A stretch of DNA of 64,000 bases. Origin: Dromiciops gliroides (taxonomy: Eukaryota; Chordata; Mammalia; Microbiotheria; Microbiotheriidae). The stretch is taken from assembly GCF_019393635.1 (NCBI RefSeq), contig NC_057867.1:66963492-67027491 (forward strand), given 5' to 3'. Below the pieces are notes generated by a model. That model did not search any database, was not told where the DNA came from, and was given only the letters and a program-made list of their open reading frames with translations. Each line of letters starts with the position of its first letter. Position 1 is the stretch's first letter. The translations under genes and the position numbers were made by a program. Of this stretch, positions 1-14,600 are shown in pieces.

Positions 1-245
1 AACAGAGTTGGATTCCCATCCATGCACATATGGCTACTTATGCATGTCTAAAAGGAGAAAGAAAACCCCAAACTCCCAATCTAAGCTTGAATCAATTCTC
101 CTCACGTCCCCCTAACTTTCATTATCCTGGTGAATAGGCCCACCCCTCTGCTTGTTCCTTTCCTTTCCTGCTGCATCGTTCTTGGATATCAGTGCATCAT
201 GTATCAGCTCCCATTTGTCCTGTGGGGGGCAGTATTCCTATGTAG

Positions 246-2833
<2,588 letters not shown>

Positions 2834-3312
2834 TGGATGCTACTTTGTTGCCTGCTGGTTCCTGTGCACAACCCTTCCAACATGACACTGCAGTGCTTCC
2901 TGTCCTTTTCCTTGGCATTAGGCAAGTTTCTCCCTCAAGACTCAACCAGTGGCCAGAAGATGGGGCAATGAGAGCCCCAGAAGCAGCTCAAGTCAACTTT
3001 GTGTTTCCTGGGTGTGCCTGTTGTCAGATCTCACTTGAACTCCTTTAGTGTGTCTAAACCATTGTTGTCATCTGTAGAGTATATATATATCTCTCTATAT
3101 ATATATCTATATATCTATTTATATTTTGCCTTTAGAAAGAAAAAAGTCTAAAGCCGCTGTTAGCCATACTCTCTTGAAATAGTTTGTTCTGTTTAGCTTT
3201 GTCAGCAGCTGTTGTTGTCATTACCCACACACAGTATGGAAACAAGAAGAAACTACAGTTTGGGGTGGGGGGGGAAGGTTGACCTGTTAAATAAACATTT
3301 CATAAAAGTGCC
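2834..3312 (+). other. PGK1: PGK1 3' UTR and polyadenylation signal
   Basis: Non-coding sequence follows the PGK1 stop. It contains a TA/TC-rich simple stretch at about 3078-3124. The canonical AATAAA at 3290-3295 is the likely polyadenylation signal, and cleavage is probably some 10-25 bases later. The exact end is inferred. Confidence 0.7.
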
Positions 3313-5818
3313 AGCTCAATTAAACTGCTTTCTTCTTTTTTTTCTGTCCTGTGGGATCTGGAGAAGGGCCCATTCACCTTTGCCATTTTCTACTAGAACA
3401 GTTCAGTGTATTCAGGTACATTTTCAAAGAGCTTCCAGTGGTTTCACATTTACTTTCTCAGACTGAGGCCTGGGCCACCCGAGGGATGGATGCTGATGGG
3501 TAAGTTAGAGGGGATGAATTTTGCTGAATGCAGAGAAATGTCTGAGTTAGCAAGTTAATGGGGCACGACTGGCTGGGGGATTAGGCCAAACAGGAGATGT
3601 TTGGCTGTTTAAGAAATTGGAAAAATTGGAATTTCTGCTGCTCTCTCACACGATTAGGAAACTTGAAGAGGTGAAACTATAAATGAATAGAATCCTATTT
3701 TAGATCTTAACTAAAACCATCGTGATAAGTTCAAGTCTTTCATTTTACAGATGAGGTTACATATCATGCCAAGGTCACACTGTGGCTCCAGTCAGAACTA
3801 GGGGGAAGGGGAAGGAGACGAGGCATTTATATGGCGCCTACTGTGTGCCACCACAATGTCAAACGCTTTTTACAAATATGATTTCATTTGATATAATAAC
3901 ATTCATGTTGATATAATAACTAATCCGGTGTTCTTTCCATGCTGCCTTTGCCCCCAACCAGCAGAGCTGGGAACAGTCTGGATGACAGGGGAAGAAGATC
4001 CAGACATAAAACCGCTCATTTGCTGCAGAGGAGTCTGAGCACCTCTTAAGTTCACCACTGTGGGCAGTATAGGAGGGGAAATGATATATGTCTATACATA
4101 TATAGGCATATATATGTATACATGTGTATATATAGTGAAGGCTTGGGCGTTAAATTATAGACCATAGGGTGCAGGTCATATTTTCCATGTATATCCTTCT
4201 CAAAGAGCTTACAGACTGGGACCATATGGCTAAATACCTAGGTGGGGACACAGCCACTAGAGCTGATTCATTGGTACAGGGGAACTCCTGTGGGATGAAA
4301 TTCCATCAATATAGATCAACACCTTTTCAGAGTTGCCAAGTCCTCATAAATAACAGCTGGTGTGTTGTCAGAGGCAGACCTTGAACCGTGATCTCCTAGA
4401 TTAGACCTGGCTCCTAGATGAGTTAGTTCTCTAGCTTTGTTACCTGCCCCTCCCCGCCCCACCCCCCCCCCCAACTAAATTGTGGGTTGTAGGGAGTCAA
4501 GTGCTATTATAGTTCAGAAAAAGGGAGGGAGATTGAGGAGGGTGGGGTCTCTTCCTGCCTCATCTAGTTATGATTAAATCACTGAATTGTAGAATTGGAA
4601 AGGACCTGAGAATTCTTCAGCCTCATTTTGCCGGAAGATGAAACATTTCCACTTCTAGCTTCCATAGGCAAAGGACTTAGGTTGAATGAGAAGGAAATTG
4701 TGTAGTTGATTTGGAGGAATTTGGACTAATAAAGAAGGCCAGAGACTGATTTTGGGGAAGAAAAATTGAGGAGAAAGTGAAGACGACATTGCAGCTCCAG
4801 ATTCTACTTGTGGCTTCTATGAGAGACGGTTGACAGGAAAGGAAAAGAATCACAAGGATGAAGCACCTGAAGAGGAAGATGGGGATGAAGCAGTTGGGGA
4901 GGTAAGAAGAGGTAAGTAAAGCAGAGTTGATGAGTGGATTGGTGGGTGGGGCAGATTGGTGCAAGCCCCGAAGGAGGTGTGGGTTTGGTGGAGCATCGGT
5001 CCTTAAGACTAAGGCCTGGAAGTTTAGTGAGGCTGTCAAAATTGTGAGGCCAAATGTAATAATTGATTATAAAGCTCTTCAGTAAATGCATGGGAGTGAG
5101 AGAGAGATCCATAGGTGGTTAAAAAATAAGCCTGCAAATTGCAAGCCATCCAGGGAGCAGTGAGTTTCACATCTTTTTATCGAGGTCAAGTGTTTCTGCT
5201 CTCGTAGGTGAATGACCAACTTAGGTGTGTTCCAAGTGTAGACTGTTCTTTCCTGGAAGGGAGGCAAAGATGCCACATTCCATGGTTGTTAAGGACATTG
5301 AATTGTTACCAAAGGAAACACAATCACGTTTTTCACTTGGTAAGAAGCGGGTACTGAAGTGGTCAAGGAGAGAGACTAGACAGACCTTTCTCAGGACCAT
5401 GGAGGATGGAAAAGTAAGGAAATGTGTTAAACATTTAACAGAATAGGGACAACTGCCATCTTCCTTATATGTAAGACTTAGCAAAATGGATTGAGTATCA
5501 CCCATTTGTTGATTAATGTGGATAGAAGTGATAGTGCCAAAATGGGCCTAAATAGTATTGTTTTTTGCCAACTGAAGGCAAGGGGTGCAGAAGAGAAAAA
5601 ATTGAATTGGGGTGTGAATCATGGGCTAACAGAATGGAATTTGTACTTTTGAACCATGGCTTAAAATATAGGGACGTGGATTTCTTGCCTGGGACGAAGT
5701 ACACCTAACAAAGGCTGGTAAGGATGTATTTGCACATTAACACCTGCTAATTCTCCTAGCTTCTCTGGCATCTTTCTCTTTTGGCATTCAACTTTGTCAC
5801 ATATTCTTATTCCTTCTT
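3313..5818. other. Intergenic DNA between PGK1 and TAF9B, left part
   Basis: Mostly unassigned sequence with short old MIR-like pieces near 3737-3905, a TA-rich simple stretch at about 4084-4134 and a C-rich run near 4462. The short ORFs on both strands at 4.7-5.7 kb match no family I know and lack any coding support. Confidence 0.5.
3737..3905 (+). repeat. MIR-like SINE fragments
   Basis: The segment at 3737-3800 has the TTTTACAGATGAGG motif and a CAAGGTCACAC-type core. The segment at 3821-3905 has a GCGCCTACTGTGTGCCA motif followed by a TTACAAATATGATTTCATTTGAT end. Both are recognisable old MIR pieces on the + strand. Confidence 0.6.
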
Positions 5819-5962
5819 TGTTTTTTTAAATTTTTTTGTGGTGAGGCAGTTGGGGTTAAGTGACTTGCCCAGGGTTACACAGCTAGTAAGTGTCAAGTGT
5901 CTGAGGCCGGATTTGAACTCAGGTCCTCCTGAATCCAGGACCTGGGCTCTATCCACTGCGCC
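5819..5962 (-). mobile_element. CORE-SINE, 5'-truncated
   Basis: Reverse-complement SINE core that breaks off after CTATCCACTGCG. It is flanked by TCTTATTCCTTCTT on both sides, a target-site duplication. Confidence 0.88.
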
Positions 5963-7100
5963 TCTTATTCCTTCTTGAGGCAGATATACCTTGTGATAAC
6001 ATAATTGACTACTATTCCTGCAGATTAACTTCTAGTTTTCAACATTACTAGGCCTTCCTTGAGGCCCCTAGTCCAAAAATCAAAGGAGCAGGGATACTAG
6101 TAGTAGTACAGTTCTAACTGCTACAAATTTATTTCCCCCCAAGTTCAGGACGTTTGACTAATACCCTCCAAGGTTGATTTTTAAATGACTGTTTTCAGTC
6201 ATTTACCCTGCAAAAATAATTATTTTTTTAAATTGTTGGAATGGATTTTATTTTAAAATTGAGGTATTGCATCTCACAAAGGCTATGGAATCAATTCTTT
6301 TGAATTGAAAATTATTTTCAATTCAATTTTTAATCTGAAAAGATTTCATAGAGAACTAAAACATCCATTCTTTGTAGGCTTGATGTGGATTGGACTTGGA
6401 TTTAGGTGTATTTTTTTTCTGTTACTTGCCTTGTAGATAAAGAAGAGGCAAGAGAATGTACTTGTACTTTTAAGAATTTGATTTCATCCCACATGACAGT
6501 ATCACTAATGTGGTTTGGAGTAGACTTGCCAGGTGGGTAAATAATCCACCTTGAAGAGAAACTGCTCCAGGTGTGGGGGAAGAAGACTGAAAGAATTACA
6601 GGTATCCCACATTTGTCAGTCCTGAGTTTGATATTAACATTATCTGAGAACATTGTAAAATTTAATGGACATGCTGTGTACTCAGAGCTGGGTGAGCATC
6701 ACAACTCATCAGATAGAAAGCCAACTCAGTAAAAGTTGTATAAACTGTTGAAACCTATGTAAGGTTTGATGAAACTCTGCCTTTATGCAAAAGGCCAGAA
6801 CTGAATGAAATCCTTATAAAATGGAGGATGCACTCATGGATGCATGAGGACAAGATTTCAGGGTATTCCTGAAACACAGTTGAATATCAGGCATGTAGGA
6901 GAGTTACTTAAGAGTAATGTAGTACCTAAGATGTATCTGAAAACATCCATTCTTTGTAGGCTTGATTTTAAAAAATCAAGTTCTCAGTGTAATGCTACAA
7001 CTTGGGGTTCACTGTAAAGTTGGTCTGTTTTGGATCATATTCAAACCTTTTACTCTATTTTGGTCCATCCTGGGCCTTTAAGCACCATGTTTAGTTGGTT
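5963..7100. other. Unassigned intergenic DNA
   Basis: A-T-rich sequence without recognisable genes. A short sequence around CATCCATTCTTTGTAGGCTTGAT occurs twice, near 6362 and 6943, which hints at an old local duplication or a shared unclassified repeat. Confidence 0.4.
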
Positions 7101-7238
7101 TTGGTGAGGCAGTTGGGGTTAAGTGACTTGCCCAGGGTCACACAGCTAGTAAGTGTCAAGTGTCTGAGGCCAGATTTGAACTCAGGTCCTCCTGAATCCA
7201 GGGCCGGTGCTTTATCCACTGTGTCACCTAGATGCCCC
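7101..7238 (-). mobile_element. CORE-SINE downstream of TAF9B
   Basis: Reverse-complement SINE from GTGAGGCAGTTGGGG to GATGCCCC. It lies just beyond the likely TAF9B polyadenylation site. Confidence 0.9.
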
Positions 7239-7484
7239 GAGTTTTAGACTTCTATAATTTAATGCACAAGTTATCAGAGACCTAAAAAAACTGAGCTAAG
7301 GAATTGAGGGAAAAGAGACTCTACTAAGCTCAGGGTGTGACTGGAAGGGTGCATCTTAATTTTTTCCTAAAATGGAAAATTTCAAGAGATTGAAATTATA
7401 TTTAACACACTACACAGTTTAGCTTTTAAATGATTCAACGTTTAATAGACCTTCCATCTTCCCAACATAATGAAATGATGAATA

Positions 7485-7707
7485 AATTGATGAATTATAA
7501 CTTTATTGTTTGCATGCAACTTCTAATGAAAAACATTTATGATCCTACTAAAATTTCAACAATCTTAACAGCAGAAAAAGTTTTACAACTACATTACTTT
7601 TTACTTAAACACTTAATTTGTTTGTTTTCTCTGATTTTTAACATGGTTACATTTACGTTTCAAACTATATACTTTAGAAATGCATCGAAGCTGTCAGATG
7701 ATGCCGT
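7485..7707 (-). other. TAF9B: TAF9B 3' UTR and polyadenylation signal
   Basis: AT-rich sequence after the stop. The nearest AATAAA on the - strand is at 7502-7507, which gives a short 3' UTR. The cleavage point is inferred. Confidence 0.6.
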
Positions 7708-7874
7708 TTACAAATTATCGTAATCATCGTCGTCTTCATGTTTTCGTTTCAATGCATTTGGTGACTCAACAGGGTTGTTCTGTGACACCACATTAGTAGT
7801 GATGAGGATGTTCTTTGGCCCAATCAGAGAAGGGTTAATCAGAACATTCTGAACAGCAGGAGCTGGTGGAACAG
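7708..7874 (-). CDS. TAF9B: TAF9B exon 7, coding part with stop
   Basis: The acceptor TTTTGCAG precedes 7874. The frame reads [20 protein letters not shown], then [14 protein letters not shown] and [15 protein letters not shown]. The stop TAA occupies 7710-7708. Confidence 0.95.
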
Positions 7875-8261
7875 CTGCAAAATAAGAACATAACACCCAA
7901 GGCAGAACACTGTTAAATGTATGCAGAATAGGGTTTCAAGGTAAAAATAACCTGCCTTTCTCACCAGCTGTTTTAGGGTCGAGGAGACAGGGTTTTCAGC
8001 AGCAGGGAAAGTCAGTGGCTCGGCAGAGACTGAAGATTAGAGAAAGAATGAGCATGATAATAGGGGGAGCTCATGCTAAGTAGCTTCAATGTTTTTGGTA
8101 AAGTATGCGGGCAGAAGCCTGATGACAAGCCTTGGAACAGATGATCCATAGAGTGATAGTGAATTGGCCCCCATGAAGGAAGAGAATGTTTGCTTGACTG
8201 CTGGGATTAGACTGCAAATCTGTACTACTGTATAAAATCTCTCTAACTCTGAAAACAACTT

Positions 8262-8333
<72 letters not shown>

Positions 8334-8556
8334 TGAGAGAGAGAGAGAGAGATTAGTGTATCCAATTGGGTTTTTTTGTTTTTTTTTGTTTTTTAGTGAG
8401 GCAATTGGGGTTAAGTGACTTGCCCAGGGTTACACAGCTAGTAAGTGTCAAGTGCCTGAGGCCGGATTTGAACTCAGGTAATCCTGACTCCAGGGCCAGT
8501 GCTCTATCCACTGTGCCACCTAGCTGCCCCTAGTGTATCCAATTGTAAAGGAAATA

Positions 8557-8630
<74 letters not shown>

Positions 8631-11600
8631 GTTTCTCTGAATAATGAGGCACACTCTCTAGCACAATGATTCAGCTTAGTGAATCTTTGATGTGAAATGT
8701 TGTGTATCCTTTTGAGATTAGCAAAGTTGTGTTTGAAGCTTGTTTGGGCTACACAGAAGGATTTTCTCAAGGCTTTGTACATTTGGGAGATTTGTGAGAA
8801 TTTCTAAACAAGTACAGGATGTATTACACACCTTGCTGCCATTATTTGAGAAATATTTATATGAGTACAGAGTGCCAGTATAACTGAGGTATAGTGACCC
8901 AAAGTGATTCATTACCTGGTTTGGCAGCAGCAGACTGGGAGGGTGGTATCTGCACAGTGAACCTTTGACCTGGCACCGACACAGGGGTCCCAACTTTAGT
9001 TGGAACGCCAACTGTCTGTGCAGATGGGGTACCTGTAATTAATAGTAACATTCTATTAGCAATTTCTCTTTTCTTAACTTATTGTCTTCAAAGCACAGGT
9101 AACGAGAAATTTGGGGGAAAGATCATTAACATTAAAAGAATGCCTGATATTTTAAAGTTTATTAGCTTGTTTTTAGATGTTATAGAATATAAAGTAAATC
9201 AGTAGACCTGAGCTAATTTTGTGATCAGTACCGAGTGTTTTAGGAAGGCCACAGGTAAGCTACAGAACCCCTGGGAGAGGGCTATGGGCCTTAGTGTGAT
9301 CATACTCTTTGGCAGGAAGGCTGAAGGAAGGTGCTGGAAATGTGGCGCTTAAAAGACAAGAAGGTATAGAGGGAACACGAGTTCTAATAGCTCAGGGTAT
9401 CTGAAAGACTGGTGCTCTTTATATGCAAGAATGATTTGATAGATTGGTACTGTTTGGCCCCAGTGTGGGTATGGTGCAATGGGTGCAAATCGTAACATTG
9501 AGGTTTGATGTCAGGAAGAACTTAGAATTAACTCTAAGTGGGGGTGGAGGAGGACTCCCCTTCACTAGAATTCTCCAAGCCAAGGCTGCCTTACAGTTCA
9601 AGTAGCGTGGGCCACTGTGGTCCATTGCAAAGCTTACCTCCAGATTTATGAAACAATGACAGAAGTCGCTCGTTCTGACCTATATTGCTATTTTTACTGA
9701 GAGGGTAGGGTGGGGTAAAAATTCCTCTGTAGCTACTAAAGTCATTATAAACACATGGGGGCTTTTGAATCACCCTGGACTAAAAATAAAATAAATCCAA
9801 GCATTGAGAATAGTCTTCCAAAATACTTTATTAGAATAAACTTCAGTGCTACCATCAAGGAAAAGCTGAGTTCCTCTCTCTTACCCAGAGTAGGAGTACT
9901 GGGTCTGCTGCTAACAGCACCAACACTCAGGCGGGGAACAGTTATCCTTCCAGCCGGAGCAGGCCCCTGGAAAAAAAAAAATGAAAAGCCACAGTTCTTG
10001 ATTCTGATTTGATACCCTAAAAGCCATCTGGATTGTTGACGGTTTTAAAACCCCCAAATTTACAAAGCATGTTTTCTTTATATGTACTCCACAAATCCAA
10101 TATGGTATGACAAAGATTTACATTAAAAAATTATGCTTCCTCTCTTTCCTTTAATGTTCCCATTTTAATCTTTTTCCTGACATTCAACTCAAGTTGTCAC
10201 AAATATGCCAAAAATATTTTTAAAAGACTATTTACACTTGCTAACTAGCAATTCCATCCATTACAAATTCCTTTGATCTACTCTCAACTGAGTCCTTACT
10301 GCTATAAACAATTTTTTTTGACTCTCTCTGTTCCAATTTTCTCAAGCCCTCGTTACCACCAATGCCCTCAGTCCATCCTCTTTGAGCAGATGACCTTGCA
10401 TCTTACTTATTGGGGAAAAAAGTAAAAATAAACCACACAAAACAAGAAACCTGTGGCAATCAACACCAGCTCCTCCCTCTCATCTTTGCTGTCTTTCCAT
10501 CTTCTGACTCTTTCCTCCTGCTTATAAACTAGAGAGTAGTCTAATTGGCTGCCTCTGTTGCCTTAGTACCTACTCACTTCTCAACCTCTTGCATGTGGCT
10601 TTCCAGCAGTACCATTCTACTGACATTGCTGTCTTAAAAAGTTATATGACATTCTTTTCTCAGTCAGCATCTTCCTTGACCGCTTACAGCATGAGATGTG
10701 TTATTTACTACTTCTCATGTCATTCAATGCTCTTTATTCTCATGGCTTCTGGGATACTTTTCTGGAGTTCCTCCTACCTGTGTAACCATTTCTTCTCAAC
10801 CTCCTTTTCTGGTTCAATAATCATTTCCTGCCCCCTAATTGTGGGTATTCTACCAAACTCTGTGCTGGACCCTCATCTTTATTCACCATTGTTCTCTGGA
10901 TTCAATCACCCTTATGAAGATCAACTCCAAATCTATATCCAGAACCAGAACTTCAGTCCTACACTGACAACCTGCTTGTCTGGCCATCCTCAATCTATCA
11001 GCGAGCAATTTATTAAACCTACTTACATGGCAGGCACTGTGCTAGGTGCTGGGGATACAAGAACAAAGAATTAAATAATCTCTACTCATACAGAACATAA
11101 CATTCCAATGGGGGAGACAAGCACATATATCAACTTAGAGCACAAATAAAGGGAATAAGTACAAATATATGCAAAGTAGTTAAATAGGAGGGAAGACACT
11201 AGCAGGGGGATCAGGAAAGGCTTCATGAAGATGGTGCTTGAGATGTATCTTAAAGAAGAGACATTTTGAGGCAGATATAAGGAGGTAGTGCATTCCGAGC
11301 AAGTGGGATGGCCAAGGAAAGGCATGGAGATGAGAGATGGAGTATCATGTGTGATGAACAGAAAGCTGGCTTGTAGAGTGGAGGCAGTGGGAGTATGTCC
11401 AATGAGGGTACAATGGGAGGTTGGGGCCAGGTTGTGTAGGGCTCTAAAAGCTAGGTGAGGAGTTTATATTTTATTCTAGAGGCAACAGAAAAGCAAACGG
11501 GAGTCATATGGTCAGTATTTTGCCAGTGGTGTGATGGACTGAAGTGAGAAATTCAGGCAAGGAGGCCAATTAATGACTATTGCAATAATCTAGGTGATTG

Positions 11601-14600
11601 GTGATGAGAGTCTAAACTAACATGGTAGCTGTCTGGAATGGAGAAAAGGACCCTCTCAGAGATGTGAAGACAGGCATGACCAAGATCTGGCAACTGAGTG
11701 GGTATGTAGGGTGAGGGAGAACGTCAAGGATAATGCTAAGATTACAAATCTGAGACACTGGTAGGATGGAATTTGGGGGAAAAGACAATAAATTCTGTTT
11801 TAGACACACTGAGTTTGAGATTTCTCTAGGCCATCCAGTTCATGTCCATGTGGGGATTCTGGCTCAGGGCATAGCAGAGCTAGATGTTATAGGCCTTAGA
11901 GTCAATTGCATAGAGATGATGATTAAAAGCACATCATCCTTGGCATCTCAGACTCAATACATCCAAAATGGAACTAATTATCTTTTTCCATTACCCTACT
12001 CCTCCAACTTTCCAAATTAATTCTGAAGGCTCTACCATCCTCCCAGTCACCCAGCTTTGTAATAACTGCATTCTCGTTACTCTTTCCTCTCCCTCCATAT
12101 ACCAAAGTCTTACTGATTCTACATCATCTTTCCACTCAAACTGTCACTTGCTTGGATTATTGCAATAGTATCTTAATTGATCTTCCCACTTCCTTTTTCT
12201 CTCATCTCCCATGCATTTTCTATATAGGTGGCAGAATAATCCTAATATACAGCCCTGACCACCTCAAAAAACTTTACTGGCTCCCAACTATTGGTTCTAG
12301 GATACAATACAAACTCCTCCAACCTACCTTTCTAGTCTTTACTCCCTTTCCATGTACTGTATGTTCCAGCCAAACTAAATTACTAGTGTGTTCCCTGAAT
12401 TTCTACTGCTGCTCTGAATGTCCAAATTGTCTCCTATCCCCACATGCACCCTAATTTCAAGGCTCAGGGCAGGCATCCTCTCCTAAGGGAAGAGTTCCAC
12501 GATCCCCTCGGGTGTTAGTTCAGTATAATGTAGGCTCCCTAAGGGATGTCTTTTTATCCTTAGTGTCTTGCATGCATGTGGTATGTTTGTTTGCATTTTG
12601 GCTCTCACATTAGACTGTAAGATTCTTGAGGGCAGGGACTTTGTCTTTTTTTGTATCCCCAGCCATAGCACAGTGACTGGCACATAGTAGGCACTTAATA
12701 AATGTTTATTGATTGGTAAGCACCTAATGTATCTTTGTGGAATTTAATTGAATCTCCACTTAGATACTGTAGTGCAATTTCAGGCAGGCTCTTATTTTCA
12801 CAATGTTAGACACGGTTGTATTTGCATTTTTATCAGTGAACACCTTAACTAAAAGACATCCCCAATGGTGGCACTTCAGGCAGGGAAGGTAGATATCTTG
12901 GGGGTGATGATAGTGGAGCCCTTCCTGCATTCAAGAGAGGTGGGATCAAATCCCATCTTTGCTAGCTTTGTGACCTCAGGTGAGTTACTTCCCCTCTGTG
13001 GACCTCATTTTCCTAGGACTAAATGATTAACATGATTTAAGCTTTCAGGTCTTATGATGACTATGGCATAAAGTAGGCCCAGCTCCTGATGTTACACATC
13101 TCAATCTATTTCAGTAGGATAGGGATAGTTTCAGTAGCCTAGAGAACTCCTGGGTGAGGAAGTTTCTTTTACCAACATAGGCTGGCATCTTCTCTGCAAC
13201 TTTTAGTTCTAAGAAAATTGACTAGAGCCCTGAGAGAGTAAGTGATGTGCTCAGAGTCACACAGCCAGAATGGGTCAGAGGTGTAACTGGAACCCAGGGC
13301 TTTAAGTCCTTCCTGACTTCGAGGCCAGCTTACCATTTCCTACTTCACCTTGCTTCTTTTCAAAAGAATAGCTGGCTAGAAAAAAAATTTTAAAAGTTTT
13401 GATTATTAATAAGTTATTTTAGCTAATATCTACTTTTTTTAACTATGGGATGAATGGTACTATTTTCTAGAAAAACTTATTTTCTTTTTAAAAAAGAATC
13501 ACAAAACACTCACCTTTTTTGGTAAAGGCTTAAGTCTGTAGTTTGGTGCTGTTAAACAGTATCTGTCAGGTGGGAGTCTAAGTCCTGAATATGGCTTAAT
13601 CAATGGTAAAGGGGTTTGATTTTTTTGTCGTGCAATATCTAATAGAAACTGAGAAAAATAAACCCTAGTTAGTGCTGTGTTCTCTCTCTCTCCCCCTCTT
13701 CCCCCCAGATAAAACAGATGTTTAAATAAAAGTTACTCACATCTCTTGGGGGAGGGGAAGTAAAAGACTGATCAGATAGACACTGGATTGCCAATCGCAC
13801 ATCATCTGCATCAACAGTGGCTTTCTTAGCATGGCTTGAATAAATTTTGGCATCATCCAAAATCGTTGTTACATATCCTTTGAGAGTGGAGACAATTTCC
13901 TCTTAGACATATGAGAAAGGCTTAGTCTTATTTGGGTTATGTTATAGAAATATTTCTTATTTTTAAAAATTATTAATTTGAGATGTTATGGGTTTTAGAT
14001 ATATATATCTATATATATATATGTGTGAATATATATGGAGAGAGAGAGAGAAAGTTTGCCTTATGCTATCCATTTAAATACTTACCACAATAAAAATAAC
14101 TGCCCTCTCTGAATTCAGCCCATTTTGTGTACTTTAAGATTAGGTTTATGTGGCTGATATAGAAAATACAATTCTATTAGAATTATAGAAGACATTAGTA
14201 TCAAATTAATTGACTGAATTAGAGAAATTTTGTTTTGTGGGTCACTCACGGAAGGCAAACTCCAGCATCTGATTGATTACTTTTGGCTCATAATCTGTAA
14301 TTCCCATATCCTTCAGGATTTGTGCCATCACCTGTGGGTTTAAATAAAGTAGTAAGCTATCCTCACCAAAACATACAGTCTAAAAACTGAACTCTCAAGT
14401 TTGGCTACAAGCAGTCCAAGGTCACAACTACCGTCACCCGGAGAGCAAATTCTTCCCTTTATTTAGTGTCTCAATTTCAGACACATGTCACCTTTTCTGA
14501 ATACCTAATATCTCTGATTCTTAGGACTTCCAAATGAACTCCCACTCTTTCCCTGTATAAACTACAAAAGTCACTAGTTTCCTTCTTTGAGGGTTAACAA

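Noticed and set aside
4677-5720. Possible small gene between PGK1 and TAF9B
   Set aside because: Several short ORFs exist on both strands, but none matches a family, and there is no shared frame or splice structure.
10589-11074. 161-residue ORF
   Set aside because: It spans an L2 reverse-transcriptase remnant and the start of another repeat.
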